Shown here one piece after another: positions 9,695 to 21,238 of a stretch of DNA of 59,875 bases. Where the stretch lies: the NCBI RefSeq assembly GCF_003026355.1, contig NZ_PYON01000023.1, forward strand, positions 1-59,875. The letters run 5' to 3'. The stretch's first letter is position 1. Each line of letters begins with the position of its first letter. This DNA comes from Photobacterium kishitanii. Lineage in GTDB: Bacteria > Pseudomonadota > Gammaproteobacteria > Enterobacterales > Vibrionaceae. The position numbers were made by a program, and so were the translations under genes. The notes beneath the pieces are model-generated. The model did no database searches, was not told the origin of the DNA, and saw only the letters and a program-made list of their open reading frames with translations.

Positions 9695-10984
9695 TTGTTT
9701 GACCGTTATGAAGCTGGTGAGCAGGCTATTCTTGTTCATATTAACTTCACTCAAGATGAGGAATCAGAAGATCTTAGCGAATTTGAAATGCTAGTATCTT
9801 CTGCAGGGGTTAACGCGCTGCACGTGGTTACGGGTAGCCGTAAAACACCACTTCCCAAATATTACGTGGGTGAAGGTAAGGCACAAGAAATAGCTGATGC
9901 TGTAAGAACTGTTGATGCAGATATTATTATTTTTAATCACGCATTGTCACCTGCACAAGAACGAAACTTAGAGCAGCTTTGTCAATGTCGAGTGATTGAT
10001 CGTACTGGGTTAATTCTCGATATATTTGCGCAACGAGCACGTACCCATGAAGGTAAGTTGCAAGTTGAATTAGCACAATTACGTCATATATCAACCCGAT
10101 TAATTCGAGGTTGGACTCACCTTGAGCGACAAAAAGGTGGTATTGGCCTTCGCGGGCCAGGTGAAACTCAGTTAGAAACCGATCGACGTTTATTACGAGA
10201 ACGTATTAAAACAATTTTGCGGCGTTTAGATAAAGTCGCTAAACAACGTGATCAAGGACGTCGAGCGCGTAATCGAGCAGAAATCCCAACAGTGTCATTA
10301 GTTGGGTATACCAATGCGGGTAAATCAACATTATTCAATCGTATTACCGATGCTGGGGTATATGCAGCCGATCAGCTGTTTGCGACCTTAGATCCAACAT
10401 TGCGTAAGATTGAAGTTGCAGATGTCGGTGCAGCGATACTTGCAGATACTGTTGGTTTTATTCGACATTTACCCCACGATTTAGTGGCTGCGTTTAAAGC
10501 AACATTAAAAGAAACGCAAGAAGCAGATCTATTGCTTCATGTGGTTGATGCCAGTGATGATCGTTTTCGCGAGAACATTGAGGCGGTAGATACCGTACTT
10601 GATGAAATCGATGCCGGCGACGTTCCTGTTTTACTTGTTATGAATAAAATTGATAACTTGGATAATGCACAGCCACGAATTGAGCGTGACGAAGAGGGTT
10701 TACCTCAACGAGTTTGGGTATCAGCCATGGAAGGGCAAGGCATTGACTTGTTATTCCAAGCCTTAACAGAACGTCTTGCGGGAACAATGATAAAACACAG
10801 TTTGCGTTTACCGCCTGAAATGATTGGACGGTTACGCAGTAAGTTTTATCAGATGGGATGTATTGTGCAAGAAGAATATGAATCAGATGGCTGTTTAATG
10901 ATTGATATTCGCTTACCGATGGCAGAATGGTCGCGGTTACAAAAAAGAGAAAGTACTTCGTTAGATGACTACATCGTTGCTTAA
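9695..10984 (+). CDS. hflX: ribosome-splitting GTPase HflX
   Basis: HflX is a stress GTPase that dissociates stalled 70S ribosomes. The 429-residue protein has the N-terminal HflX domain with the KLQVELAQLRH helix and the GGIGLRGPGETQLETDRR signature. The G domain shows G1 GYTNAGKST at 204-212, G3 DTVGF near 251 and G4 NKID at 317-320. The start is a TTG codon: TAAGGAG lies about 9 nt upstream and the resulting N-terminus MFDRYEAGEQA matches the family, while no suitable ATG is nearby. The gene is 28 bp after hfq and 53 bp before hflK. Confidence 0.95.
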   Translation: MFDRYEAGEQAILVHINFTQDEESEDLSEFEMLVSSAGVNALHVVTGSRKTPLPKYYVGEGKAQEIADAVRTVDADIIIFNHALSPAQERNLEQLCQCRVIDRTGLILDIFAQRARTHEGKLQVELAQLRHISTRLIRGWTHLERQKGGIGLRGPGETQLETDRRLLRERIKTILRRLDKVAKQRDQGRRARNRAEIPTVSLVGYTNAGKSTLFNRITDAGVYAADQLFATLDPTLRKIEVADVGAAILADTVGFIRHLPHDLVAAFKATLKETQEADLLLHVVDASDDRFRENIEAVDTVLDEIDAGDVPVLLVMNKIDNLDNAQPRIERDEEGLPQRVWVSAMEGQGIDLLFQALTERLAGTMIKHSLRLPPEMIGRLRSKFYQMGCIVQEEYESDGCLMIDIRLPMAEWSRLQKRESTSLDDYIVA

Positions 10985-11037
10985 TGGATTGCTGAGTAAT
11001 AAAAACTGTCGTCATATCACATTGATGGAGTTCTATA

Positions 11038-12201
11038 ATGGCGTGGAATGAGCCTGGTAACAACGGCGGCCGTGATGATAAAGACCCTTGGGGTAATAAA
11101 AATCATGGTGGACGTGAACAAGGACCACCTGATCTGGATGAGGTTTTCTCAAAACTAAGTCGTAAGGTTGGTGGTGTGTTTGGTAATAAAAAAGGACCAA
11201 CAGGCAGCGGTAGCGCTGTAGGTTTGGGTGCTGTTGCAGTTTTAGCTGTGGCTGTATGGGGATTTTCAGGCTTTTACACTATAAGTGAAGCAGAGCAAGG
11301 TGTTGTGCTGCGCTTTGGTAAGTTTGATCAAATCGTCAAGCCTGGTTTGAACTGGAAGCCGACTTTTATTGATGAAGTCATCCCTGTTAACGTACAAGCA
11401 ATTCGTTCGCTACGAGCTTCTGGCTTAATGCTAACCAAAGACGAAAATGTATTGAAAGTTGAGATGGATGTTCAGTATCGTGTTGATAATGCTGAGAAAT
11501 ATCTCTTTAGTGTTACCAATGCCGATGATAGTTTGCGTCAAGCAACAGACTCTGCACTGCGTGCGGTTATCGGTGATTCAACTATGGATCAAGCGTTAAC
11601 AACAGGCCGTCAGACTATTCGTGCGAATACTCAAGCTGCAATTAATAAAATTATCTCAAAATACGACATGGGTATCCGTGTTGTGGACGTTAACTTCCAA
11701 AGTGCTCGTCCACCAGAAGCGGTTAAAGATGCCTTTGATGATGCTATTGCAGCACGTGAAGATGAAGAACGTTATGTTCGTGAAGCAGAAGCTTATAGTA
11801 ATGACATTTTGCCAAAAGCAACCGGTCGTGCTGAGCGTCTGAAGAATGAATCAGAAGGTTATTCTGAGCGTGTTATTAATGGTGCTTTAGGTGATGTTGC
11901 ACAGTTTGATAAGCTGTTGCCACAATACGAAGCTGCTAAACAAGTAACTCGTGAACGTCTGTATCTTGATACGATGGAACGTGTATACAGCAATACCAGC
12001 AAGGTGTTAATTGATACTAAGTCTGGTGGTAATAACGTGATGTATTTACCACTTGAAAAGTTAATGAATCAATCACATAACCAAGCGAAAAAGCCAGTAG
12101 ATACTGGCCGATTAAGTGGTATTGAATTGGAAAAAGTGGAAACGCCAACGCCAGCTGCTCCAACACCACGTGCTGATACTGGCCGTCAAGGGAGATATTA
12201 A
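11038..12201 (+). CDS. hflK: HflK, subunit of the HflKC membrane protease regulator
   Basis: HflK and HflC form a large SPFH-family complex in the inner membrane that surrounds and restrains the FtsH protease. The protein starts with a Gly/Asn/Asp-rich cytoplasmic tail, has one transmembrane segment at about 60-80, then the periplasmic SPFH domain with the VRAIRSL-like core and a long coiled helix. The C-terminus is Pro/Thr-rich. Length (387 aa) is slightly below the E. coli protein. hflC follows 2 nt after the stop. Confidence 0.95.
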   Translation: MAWNEPGNNGGRDDKDPWGNKNHGGREQGPPDLDEVFSKLSRKVGGVFGNKKGPTGSGSAVGLGAVAVLAVAVWGFSGFYTISEAEQGVVLRFGKFDQIVKPGLNWKPTFIDEVIPVNVQAIRSLRASGLMLTKDENVLKVEMDVQYRVDNAEKYLFSVTNADDSLRQATDSALRAVIGDSTMDQALTTGRQTIRANTQAAINKIISKYDMGIRVVDVNFQSARPPEAVKDAFDDAIAAREDEERYVREAEAYSNDILPKATGRAERLKNESEGYSERVINGALGDVAQFDKLLPQYEAAKQVTRERLYLDTMERVYSNTSKVLIDTKSGGNNVMYLPLEKLMNQSHNQAKKPVDTGRLSGIELEKVETPTPAAPTPRADTGRQGRY

Positions 12202-12203
12202 TT

Positions 12204-13205
12204 ATGCGTAAGTTAATCATCCCAGTAGTTGTGATTTTTATTGCACTATTATTGATGTCTATGTTTGTAGTGAAAGAGGGCGAGCGTGGTATCGTAGTAC
12301 GTTTTGGTCGTATTCTAAAAGATAACAATACCGAAGTTGCACGTATTTACGAGCCAGGTTTACACTTTAAAGTTCCTGTATTTGACCGTGTGCATGATCT
12401 TGATGCGCGTATTCAAACCATGGACGACCAAGCAGATCGTTTCCTAACCGCTGAGAAAAAAGACGTTATCATTGATACTTACGTAAAATGGCGTATCAAA
12501 GATTTCGGTAAATATTACTTAGCAACTGGTGGTGGTAATACATCAACAGCGGAATCATTGTTAAAGCGTAAAGTCGTTGATAGCTTACGTGCTGAAATTG
12601 GTGCGAAAGAAATCAAGCAAATTGTATCTGGTGAAGACAGCATTTCAACACCAACTACATCGTCTGATATTGCACAAACTAAGGCTGCGAAGGCTGCCCT
12701 AGCTGTGATTGAAGGTGTGGTGCCGGTGAAGAAAGTTGAAGGCCAACGTGATCAAATCATGGCTGATGTACTTGAAGAAACGCGTGAAAGTGCGAAAGAT
12801 TTAGGTATTGAAGTAGTTGATTTCCGTATTAAGAAAATCAACTTACCTGATGAAATCAGTGAGTCTATTTACCGTCGTATGCGTGCTGAACGTGAATCAG
12901 TAGCGCGTAGTTACCGTTCTCAAGGCCGTCAACGTGCTGAAGAGCTTCGTGCTCGTTCAGAACTTGAAGTGGCAACAGTTTTGGCTAACGCAAAGCGTAA
13001 AGCACAAGTTGTACGCGGTGACGCAGATGCAAAAGCGGCTGAGATTTATGCTAAAGCATACAATCAAGATCCTGAGTTCTACAGTTTCTGGCGTTCTCTG
13101 AAGGCGTATGAAACGAGCTTTAATTCGAAAAATGACATTCTTGTTATTGATCCGAATAATGAGTTCTTTAAATACATGAACCATTCAGAGCTACCAGCAA
13201 AGTAA
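12204..13205 (+). CDS. hflC: HflC, subunit of the HflKC membrane protease regulator
   Basis: HflC is the partner of HflK. It has an N-terminal membrane anchor at about residues 3-22 and an SPFH/band-7 domain (KEGERGIVVRFGRI onwards), and ends in a long Ala/Arg/Glu-rich helix (RAEELRARSELEVATVLANAKRKA region). Length 333 aa is normal. A strong terminator 36 bp downstream closes the transcription unit. Confidence 0.96.
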   Translation: MRKLIIPVVVIFIALLLMSMFVVKEGERGIVVRFGRILKDNNTEVARIYEPGLHFKVPVFDRVHDLDARIQTMDDQADRFLTAEKKDVIIDTYVKWRIKDFGKYYLATGGGNTSTAESLLKRKVVDSLRAEIGAKEIKQIVSGEDSISTPTTSSDIAQTKAAKAALAVIEGVVPVKKVEGQRDQIMADVLEETRESAKDLGIEVVDFRIKKINLPDEISESIYRRMRAERESVARSYRSQGRQRAEELRARSELEVATVLANAKRKAQVVRGDADAKAAEIYAKAYNQDPEFYSFWRSLKAYETSFNSKNDILVIDPNNEFFKYMNHSELPAK

Positions 13206-13240
13206 GCTCGCTTTAATAACAGCGCAATCGTTATAATAAA

Positions 13241-13269
13241 GACAAGGCTTCGGCCTTGTCTTTTTTTTT
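13241..13269 (+). terminator. terminator after hflC
   Basis: An 8-bp GC-rich stem GACAAGGC/GCCTTGTC with a TTCG tetraloop is followed by nine T residues. Confidence 0.92.
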
Positions 13270-13280
13270 GGATAAAATAT

Positions 13281-13475
13281 ATGATGAATACAATCTTATT
13301 AGCCATTGGTTTAGTGTTAGTTGTTGAAGGGTTAGGTCCATTATTGGCGCCTCAAGGATGGCGTAATATGGTGAGTCAATTAAGTCAGCAGAACGATAAT
13401 GTTTTACGTCGTATTGGTGGCTGTTTGGTGGTTGCGGGGAGTGTTATTGCTTATATGATGTATTTAAAAATGTAG
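13281..13475 (+). CDS. yjeT: DUF2065 family small membrane protein (YjeT)
   Basis: A 64-residue protein with two hydrophobic segments, about 4-22 and 46-61, joined by a short basic loop (GWRNMVSQL). This matches the DUF2065/YjeT family, which sits between hflC and purA in E. coli as here. The function is not known. Two ATG codons stand in tandem at 13281 and 13284, either of which could start translation. The hflC terminator lies only 12 bp upstream, so the gene depends on read-through or on the following promoter-like AT-rich stretch. Confidence 0.8.
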   Translation: MMNTILLAIGLVLVVEGLGPLLAPQGWRNMVSQLSQQNDNVLRRIGGCLVVAGSVIAYMMYLKM

Positions 13476-13590
13476 AAAAACAGCCATAAATAACCGTTAT
13501 AAGTAGTTAGGTGTTCAATGCACTGAGCCAAAAATGACTGCAAGCAGGCGGTTAAGGTGCTAGAATCCTTTTTTAACTACTGATAGATGA

Positions 13591-14913
<1,323 letters not shown>

Positions 14914-14940
14914 TCACTTGCGGTTGCTTTAAGCAAAAAA

Positions 14941-14964
14941 ACCAGCTTTCGAGCTGGTTTTTTT
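14941..14964 (+). terminator. terminator after purA
   Basis: A 7-bp stem ACCAGCT/AGCTGGT with a TTCG loop, preceded by a run of A and followed by six T residues. Confidence 0.92.
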
Positions 14965-15059
14965 ATAGCTCCAGATTATCGTTATGATGCAATCTGTCTG
15001 AGTTAAAGTTTGAGCTCAAGCGGCCGATAGGTAACTATTCGTCGTTTGAAGGATTGCTA

Positions 15060-15683
15060 ATGAAATACTTGCTGATGATCTGTGCTGCTTGGTTAGCAAC
15101 GCCTGTATATGCTATTGCTACAGTAGGGGAGGCAGTGCCAGTTTATACCGAAGATCAGTTAAGTGCATGGTTTGTAATTAATCAGCATTTAACGCAAGTA
15201 AAAGCGGATGATTGCCAGTTAGTACAAGATATTCAAGCACGGGCGGAACAAATAGAATCACCCACTTATCAATTTCTTTATGGTGATATGCTTGCGTGGG
15301 GAGTCTGTGTTCCTAAAGATGTTGGGCAAGGTATGTATTACATGCGAGCAGCTGCCCAGCAAGGTGTGCCAGTTGCTTTAGAGCAATTGGGGCGTTATTA
15401 CGCTCAAGGCATTATTCTACAACAAGATAAAGAGCGCGCTATTCCTTACTTTCGTGAAGCCGCAGCTCTTGGTAATATTCGGGCACGAATTCAATTAGCA
15501 CAATTATTGATAGCTGATAATGGTAGCCCTTTAGATTATGAAGATGCTTATCGGTGGTTATATCAAACGGTGACAACCAACAAAAGCCAACATCAACAAA
15601 TTCGTCGCTTACGATATCAGTTAGAAAAAAAGATGCCTGCGAATATTATAGCCCGTGCTAAACGGCGCTCATCGTTTTGGTAA
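15060..15683 (+). CDS. motX: sodium-driven polar flagellar motor protein MotX
   Basis: MotX forms the periplasmic T-ring with MotY and is needed to assemble the PomAB sodium stator in vibrios. The protein has a signal peptide (residues about 1-18, ending TPVYA) and Sel1-like repeats (GDMLAWGVCVPKDVGQGMYYM region, then EQLGRYYAQGI and RAIPYFREAAALGN). The C-terminus is basic and ends in RRSSFW. The ATG at 15060 is preferred over an upstream in-frame TTG, because GAAGGA lies 6 nt before it and it gives a clean signal peptide. In Vibrio cholerae motX is next to purA, as here. The other motor genes are not in the window. Confidence 0.88.
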   Translation: MKYLLMICAAWLATPVYAIATVGEAVPVYTEDQLSAWFVINQHLTQVKADDCQLVQDIQARAEQIESPTYQFLYGDMLAWGVCVPKDVGQGMYYMRAAAQQGVPVALEQLGRYYAQGIILQQDKERAIPYFREAAALGNIRARIQLAQLLIADNGSPLDYEDAYRWLYQTVTTNKSQHQQIRRLRYQLEKKMPANIIARAKRRSSFW

Positions 15684-15703
15684 TCGTCGTCAGTTATTGA
15701 ACT

Positions 15704-15733
15704 AACAACAGCACCTAATGAGATGCTGTTGTT
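15704..15733. terminator. hairpin between convergent motX and hmp
   Basis: A 10-bp stem AACAACAGCA/TGCTGTTGTT with a 10-nt loop lies between the convergent stops. The T-run is weak on both strands, so termination is possible but not certain. Confidence 0.45.
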
Positions 15734-15756
15734 GGATCTAGGTTGATTTTAATTCG

Positions 15757-16959
15757 TTACAATACCTTATGTGGCCCAAAGCATTCATAATGAATACGAT
15801 CGCTGGTAACGCCTAAGCTAATTAACTGGTTGGCGATAAATTGCATAAAGCCAATAGGGCCGCAGCAATAAAAATGCATCGTTGGGTCAGCAATTTGAGT
15901 GGCGATATTATTGAGTTCAATTAACCCTTGGTAGTCATAATCTTCTGCTGGACGATCTGTAGCAGTAGGGGCGTTATACCATGTTAATGCCGTAATATGC
16001 TGATGGTGATTAGCAAGGGCTTTAACATGATCTTTATAAGCATGTTGTTGGCCATTTTCAGTGGCATGTAACCAGTTTACTGCTGCTTGATGTTGAGTCA
16101 GGGTTTCCAACATTGCTAGCATTGGGGTTAAGCCAACGCCTGCCGAAATTAATGTCACAGGTGTTTGCGGTTTAACATCCAAGAAAAAATCACCAGCGGG
16201 TGCTACGAGTTTAACTTTATCACCAACATTGACGTTATTGTGAAGGTAGTTTGAGACCGTGCCTTGAGCCTCGCGTTTAACAGAGATGCGGTAATTGGTG
16301 CTATTGGGTGCCGATGATAAGCTGTATTGACGGATCTCTTGGTGCTCTAATTCATCGGCATTAATATAAATTCCTAAATATTGCCCTGGTTTGTAGTCTG
16401 CGACCTGTCCACCATCTGCTGGCGTAAAGGTAAAGCTGGTGATTAGCTCACTATCACGTTGTTTCTTCGTTACTATAAATTCACGCATGCCACGCCAACC
16501 GCCGACCTTATTATTACTCTCTTGATAGATTTCTTCTTCACGGTTAATAAAAATAGTCGCTAATACCCCGTAGGCTTCAGCCCAAGCATCTAATACTTCT
16601 TGTCCTGGTGCTAATAATTCATCAATGGTAGCTAGCAGATGGCTACCGACAATCTGATATTGATCAGCTGTAATTAAAAAGCTGGTATGTTTTTGAGCTA
16701 TTTTTTCGACCGCGGGTAATAATACTGCTAAATTATCAATATTATTGGCGTAAGCACATACTGCATTAAAGAGTGCTTTTTGCTGGCTTGAAGGCGTATT
16801 TTTATCAGGGCCTTGTTGGTGGCTCATGTTAAAAATATCTTTAAGTTCAGGGTTGTGACTAAACATACGCTGATAAAAGTGTTGTGTTACTGCAGGACCT
16901 GCTGCGGCAATTACAGGGGCTGTCGATTTTACGATATCAATGGTTTTTTGACTGAGCAT
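15757..16959 (-). CDS. hmp: flavohaemoprotein / nitric oxide dioxygenase Hmp
   Basis: Hmp converts nitric oxide and oxygen to nitrate, using NAD(P)H, FAD and haem. The globin domain (about 1-138) has distal Y29 and proximal H91. The FAD-binding barrel carries RQYSLSSAP at 210-218 and the NAD-binding domain carries [10 protein letters not shown] at 271-280. Length (400 aa) is normal. It is divergent from the nitric-oxide sensor gene nsrR, with two NsrR-like palindromes in the 104-bp gap, so it is very likely repressed by NsrR and induced by nitrosative stress. Confidence 0.97.
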   Translation of the reverse strand: MLSQKTIDIVKSTAPVIAAAGPAVTQHFYQRMFSHNPELKDIFNMSHQQGPDKNTPSSQQKALFNAVCAYANNIDNLAVLLPAVEKIAQKHTSFLITADQYQIVGSHLLATIDELLAPGQEVLDAWAEAYGVLATIFINREEEIYQESNNKVGGWRGMREFIVTKKQRDSELITSFTFTPADGGQVADYKPGQYLGIYINADELEHQEIRQYSLSSAPNSTNYRISVKREAQGTVSNYLHNNVNVGDKVKLVAPAGDFFLDVKPQTPVTLISAGVGLTPMLAMLETLTQHQAAVNWLHATENGQQHAYKDHVKALANHHQHITALTWYNAPTATDRPAEDYDYQGLIELNNIATQIADPTMHFYCCGPIGFMQFIANQLISLGVTSDRIHYECFGPHKVL

Positions 16960-16973
16960 TACTTTCTCTTTAT

Positions 16974-17021
16974 AAGTTGTATTTATAATATATGTTATAA
17001 GTTGTATCTGATCTGTATCTT
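16974..17021. promoter_or_regulatory. two NsrR-like operators between hmp and nsrR
   Basis: Two imperfect 23-bp palindromes of the NsrR type (AAG-TG-ATTT half sites) lie at 16974-16996 and 16999-17021. Both begin with AAGTTGTAT. Their position just upstream of hmp fits repression of hmp and perhaps autoregulation of nsrR. The match is by eye against the E. coli consensus AAGATGCATTT. Confidence 0.6.
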
Positions 17022-17063
17022 TTAGTCAAGAACAAGATTAAAATAGTAGCAGGAGGAGTTAAT

Positions 17064-17498
17064 GTGCAGTTAACCAGTTTTACCGATTATGGCCTACGTG
17101 CCTTGATATATCTTGCGAGCTTGCCTGAAGGTGAGTTAACAAGTATCACAAAAGTAACCGACACTTATGCAGTGTCGCGGAACCATATGGTCAAAATTAT
17201 TAATAAATTGGGCCAATTAGGTTATGTAGAAACCGTGCGCGGGAAAAATGGTGGTATCCGTTTAGGAATGCCTGCGGGAAATATTGTATTGGGGCATGTG
17301 GTAAGGGCGATTGAACCGTTACAAATCGTCAATTGTGCACCTGATTTTTGTAATATCACTCCAGCATGTCAGTTAAAGGGGATCCTTGCTGATGCGCGTA
17401 ATGCTTTTTTAAATGAGCTAGATAAGTACACATTATTGACTTTGGTAGATAATAATCCACCATTGCGTGTCTTATTGGGGTTGCCTGCAGAACACTAG
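17064..17498 (+). CDS. nsrR: nitric-oxide-sensing repressor NsrR
   Basis: An Rrf2-family repressor whose iron-sulfur cluster is destroyed by nitric oxide. The 144-residue protein has the winged-helix start [21 protein letters not shown] and three cluster cysteines, C91, C96 and C102. The start is GTG: AGGAGGAG lies upstream and the resulting N-terminus matches the family. An overlapping ATG at 17062 is out of frame. It is followed by rnr and rlmB, the order of E. coli, and is divergent from its likely target hmp. Confidence 0.95.
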   Translation: MQLTSFTDYGLRALIYLASLPEGELTSITKVTDTYAVSRNHMVKIINKLGQLGYVETVRGKNGGIRLGMPAGNIVLGHVVRAIEPLQIVNCAPDFCNITPACQLKGILADARNAFLNELDKYTLLTLVDNNPPLRVLLGLPAEH

Positions 17499-17632
17499 GA
17501 CCATCTAAAGATTATGGTCTAGCATCACACTACTCCCTATTATTTAGTGGAATTGGTATTTATTGCCAGTTCCCATCTGTTCACCTAAGAGCTGGGTATA
17601 CTAAAGGTATGGCTGGCCAACAGGAACTGTTT

Positions 17633-20191
17633 ATGTCTAAAGGTACTACCGATTTACCGGTTGATCCTTTTCGCGAACGCGAAGCATCTAATTACGAAAA
17701 TCCCATTCCAAGCCGTGAGTTACTGTTAGAAGTGATTCGTGGTTTTAGTACACCCGTTAGTCGCGACCAGCTATTTGCTGCGTTAAAACTTGAAGGTGAT
17801 GATCAATATGAAGGCCTGCGTCGTCGCTTACGTGCGATGGAACGTGATGGTCAATTAATTTTTACTCGCCGTCAGTGCTATGCATTACCTGAGCGTTTAG
17901 ATTTAATTAAAGGTTACGTAATCGGCCACCGTGATGGTTTTGGCTTTTTACGTCCAGAAGGTACATTCAGTAAAGACACTGATTTATTGTTACCTGCCCA
18001 TCAAATGCGAAGTGTGATCCATGGTGATTATATTTTAGCGCAAGCTGATGGCGAAGATAAACGTGGCCGTCGTGAAGGACGTGTTGTACGGGTATTAGCA
18101 GAATCAACCACTCAAATAGTTGGTCGTTTCTTCCTTGAAGATGGTATGGGCTATGTGGTACCTGATGATTCTCGTATTGCACAAGATATCATTATTCCTC
18201 AAGACGCTCGTCAAGGTGCCCGTATGGGGAATGTGGTTGTGGTTGAGATCAATCAACGCGCCACTCGTCAGCACAATGCCGTTGGTCGTGTAGTTGAAGT
18301 ACTGGGTGAGAATATGGCACCGGGTATGGAAATTGAAATCGCACTCCGTACCCATGATATTCCACACGTATGGCCATCAGAAGTCGACAATCAAATTAAG
18401 CATCTGACCGAAGAAGTGCCAGAAGAAGCTAAACTTGGTCGTGTTGATTTACGTCAATTGCCGTTGGTAACCATTGATGGTGAAGATGCCCGTGACTTTG
18501 ATGATGCGGTTCACTGTCAGCGTAATCCTGATGGTGGCTGGCGTTTATGGGTCGCGATTGCCGATGTAAGTTATTATGTACGCTCTAAATCAGCATTAGA
18601 TAATGAAGCCCTCAAGCGTGGTAACTCGGTGTACTTCCCTGCCCAAGTTATTCCAATGCTGCCAGAAGTGCTTTCAAATGGTCTATGTTCACTTAACCCA
18701 CAGGTTGATCGCTTGTGTATGGTGTGTGAGATGACGGTTTCTGATGGCGGTAAACTGACTGGCTATAAGCACTATGAAGCAGTGATGAATTCTCATGCGC
18801 GCTTAACTTACACTAAAGTAAGTAAAATGCTCGATGGTGATGAAGAGTTGCGTCAACGTTATCAGCCATTAGTGCCGCATCTTGAAGAACTTTACAGCAT
18901 GTTTAAAGCGCTGAAAGTTGCTCGTGAAGCGCGTGGCGCCATTGAATTTGAAACGGTTGAAACCAAGTTTGTTTTCAATGCGGATCGTAAGATCGAAAAT
19001 ATTGTGCCGTTAGTACGTAATGAAGCGCATAAAATCATCGAAGAATGTATGATTTTAGCCAATATCGCGTCAGCACAATTTGTTGAAAGTGCTAAAGAAC
19101 CAGCGTTATACCGTGTCCATGACACCCCTGGTGAAGAGCGTCTCCAAGGTTTCCGTGATTTCTTGGGCGAGCTAAGTTTAGAACTTGGCGGCGGTTTAGA
19201 GCCAAGCCCGAAAGATTACGCGGCATTAGCGAACTTAATTCAAGAGCGTAATGATCGTGAATTAATTCAGACCATGTTACTGCGCTCAATGAAGCAAGCG
19301 ATTTATCAAGCAGATAATATTGGTCACTTTGGTTTAGCCTTGAGTCAGTACGCTCACTTTACCTCACCGATCCGTCGTTACCCTGATTTAACCTTGCACC
19401 GTGCAATTAAATATTTAATTGCTAAGCAAGCAGGTAATACTAAGAACGATACGCCAACTGGCGGTCATCATTATTCATTTGATGAAATTGATGTTATCGG
19501 TGAGCAGTGTTCAACCACCGAACGTCGTGCTGATGACGCGACTCGTGATGTATCTGACTGGCTCAAATGTGAGTACATGCAGGATCACCTTGGTGATGAG
19601 TTTGAAGGTGTAATCGCTAACGTTACTGGTTTTGGTTTCTTTGTGCGTTTAAATGAACTCAACATTGATGGTTTAGTGCATATTTCAAACCTTGCTAATG
19701 ACTACTACCAATTTGATCCTGTGGGTCAGCGGTTAGTCGGCGAGAGCTCAGGTGTGATTTATCGTTTAGGTGATACCGTTCACGTTAAAGTTGCAGCTAT
19801 CAACCTTAATGATCGTCAATTAGACTTTGATATCGTTGGCGCTGAGCGTAAACAACGTGGTGCTGGTAAAACAGCGAAAGGGCGTGAGAAAAAACAGCGC
19901 ATGCGTAAAGCTGAAGGCCTAAAACGTCAGGGAATGCCTGCGTTTAAAGTTGAAGACGGTGAAGCTAAACCTGAATCGCGTAATAAAAGTAAACGTGAGC
20001 GTTCATCTGTACGCAAAAAGCTAAAAGAAGGTGCTATTCCTTCAGCTGATGAAAAGAAAAAGCCGAGAGTAAAGAAACCTCGCAAATTGTCAGATGAAAA
20101 GCCGCAGACAGATCCTAAAAAGAAGCCCAAAGTTCGCAAGAAGAAAAAGCAACGTGCGGGTAAATCAGAACGTGCAGCAAAGAAGAGTTAA
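17633..20191 (+). CDS. rnr: ribonuclease R
   Basis: RNase R is a processive 3'-5' exoribonuclease that degrades structured RNA and takes part in rRNA quality control. The protein has an N-terminal helix-turn-helix and cold-shock domains, the RNB catalytic core with [13 protein letters not shown] (active-site aspartates), an S1 domain near residues 635-720 and a very Lys/Arg-rich tail of more than 100 residues. An upstream in-frame ATG at 17609 exists, but the ATG at 17633 has AGGAA in good position and gives the family N-terminus. rlmB follows 3 nt after the stop. Confidence 0.95.
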   Translation: MSKGTTDLPVDPFREREASNYENPIPSRELLLEVIRGFSTPVSRDQLFAALKLEGDDQYEGLRRRLRAMERDGQLIFTRRQCYALPERLDLIKGYVIGHRDGFGFLRPEGTFSKDTDLLLPAHQMRSVIHGDYILAQADGEDKRGRREGRVVRVLAESTTQIVGRFFLEDGMGYVVPDDSRIAQDIIIPQDARQGARMGNVVVVEINQRATRQHNAVGRVVEVLGENMAPGMEIEIALRTHDIPHVWPSEVDNQIKHLTEEVPEEAKLGRVDLRQLPLVTIDGEDARDFDDAVHCQRNPDGGWRLWVAIADVSYYVRSKSALDNEALKRGNSVYFPAQVIPMLPEVLSNGLCSLNPQVDRLCMVCEMTVSDGGKLTGYKHYEAVMNSHARLTYTKVSKMLDGDEELRQRYQPLVPHLEELYSMFKALKVAREARGAIEFETVETKFVFNADRKIENIVPLVRNEAHKIIEECMILANIASAQFVESAKEPALYRVHDTPGEERLQGFRDFLGELSLELGGGLEPSPKDYAALANLIQERNDRELIQTMLLRSMKQAIYQADNIGHFGLALSQYAHFTSPIRRYPDLTLHRAIKYLIAKQAGNTKNDTPTGGHHYSFDEIDVIGEQCSTTERRADDATRDVSDWLKCEYMQDHLGDEFEGVIANVTGFGFFVRLNELNIDGLVHISNLANDYYQFDPVGQRLVGESSGVIYRLGDTVHVKVAAINLNDRQLDFDIVGAERKQRGAGKTAKGREKKQRMRKAEGLKRQGMPAFKVEDGEAKPESRNKSKRERSSVRKKLKEGAIPSADEKKKPRVKKPRKLSDEKPQTDPKKKPKVRKKKKQRAGKSERAAKKS

Positions 20192-20194
20192 TCC

Positions 20195-20929
20195 ATGAGT
20201 AATGATATGATTTTTGGCATTCATGCCGTTAAAGCTGTACTTGCATCTGACCCGGTGCGCTTTATTGAAGTATTCGTACTTAAAGGACGTGAAGACGATC
20301 GTTTATTGCCGTTAATTACTGAGCTGCAAGGTTTGGGGATTACCATTCAAGAAGCTGGCCGTAAAGCATTAGATGACAAAGTGGATGGTGCTTCTCATCA
20401 AGGGATTATTGCGCGTGTGCGTCCTGGCAAGCAATATAACGAAAACAACCTTGATGATTTATTAGCGACTCAAGAAAATCCATTACTGTTAATTCTTGAT
20501 GGCGTCACCGATCCGCATAATCTTGGTGCGTGTTTACGTAACGCTGATGCTGCTGGTGCCGTAGCTGTGATTGTGCCAAAAGATCGTTCAGCACAACTCA
20601 ATGCTACCGCAAGTAAAGTCGCCTGCGGTGCCGCTGAAATTATGCCATTAGTACGCGTGACTAACTTGGCGCGTACCATGCGTGCATTACAAGATAAAGG
20701 CGTATGGATTGTGGGTACTGCTGGTGAAGCAACGCATGATATTTACCATAGTAAACTAACAGGGCCATTGGCGATTGTTATGGGTGCTGAAGGTGAAGGT
20801 ATGCGTCGTTTAACCCGTGAAACCTGTGATGATTTGATCAAGATCCCAATGGCGGGTTCAGTATCAAGTTTGAACGTATCTGTAGCGACGGGTATCTGTT
20901 TATTTGAAGCGGTACGTCAACGCACATAA
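20195..20929 (+). CDS. rlmB: 23S rRNA 2'-O-methyltransferase RlmB (Gm2251)
   Basis: RlmB methylates the ribose of G2251 in the peptidyl-transferase region of 23S rRNA. The 244-residue protein has the SpoU-family knot motifs: [29 protein letters not shown] and [18 protein letters not shown]. The N-terminal [11 protein letters not shown] is the RNA-binding start of the family. It is coupled to rnr and ends before a strong terminator. Confidence 0.97.
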   Translation: MSNDMIFGIHAVKAVLASDPVRFIEVFVLKGREDDRLLPLITELQGLGITIQEAGRKALDDKVDGASHQGIIARVRPGKQYNENNLDDLLATQENPLLLILDGVTDPHNLGACLRNADAAGAVAVIVPKDRSAQLNATASKVACGAAEIMPLVRVTNLARTMRALQDKGVWIVGTAGEATHDIYHSKLTGPLAIVMGAEGEGMRRLTRETCDDLIKIPMAGSVSSLNVSVATGICLFEAVRQRT

Positions 20930-20964
20930 TGCGTGATTAAGCGTAGATAACTGCATAATTATTT

Positions 20965-20994
20965 AAACCCACTCAGTGATTTCTGAGTGGGTTT
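20965..20994 (+). terminator. terminator after rlmB
   Basis: A 12-bp stem AAACCCACTCAG/CTGAGTGGGTTT with a 6-nt loop, followed by a short T-rich stretch. Confidence 0.85.
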
Positions 20995-21180
20995 TCTATT
21001 ATTAGACGGTATAAAAAACCACCAAAGACAAGACTAATTATCGACGAATGAGCAAGATAGGTTGAGGTTAAGATGCATTTGATTGAAAAGCGGCTGGTGG
21101 TGATAAAATAAGCTTGCCTAGATTGATCATTCTCTGTACTATCCGTCATCCAAATTCTCGGTTCTTTTTTTTAGTTCCTT

Positions 21181-21214
21181 GCTTCCCCAGGATAACCGAG
21201 CCGACAAGGGAAGC
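21181..21214 (+). promoter_or_regulatory. candidate S6:S18 autoregulatory leader hairpin
   Basis: In the leader of rpsF a 7-bp stem GCTTCCC/GGGAAGC closes an asymmetric interior with the CCGA element at 21201-21204, 24 nt before the rpsF start. Autogenous leaders bound by the S6:S18 complex have a stem with a conserved CCG, and this hairpin resembles them. An outer pairing CTCGGTT/AACCGAG (21158-21164 with 21194-21200) could compete with it. The remaining gene-free sequence from 20930 holds the rlmB terminator and probably the operon promoter. Confidence 0.55.
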
Positions 21215-21238
21215 TGAATAATCCGTAAGGAGCAACCT

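Noticed and set aside
10638..11063. 141-codon minus-strand ORF across the end of hflX and start of hflK
   Set aside because: It is antisense to two conserved genes and its sequence shows no domain or signal.
11621..11842. ORF of 73 codons inside hflK in another frame
   Set aside because: It lies fully within a well-supported gene and has no ribosome binding site or recognisable product. The same holds for the many other overlapping frames.
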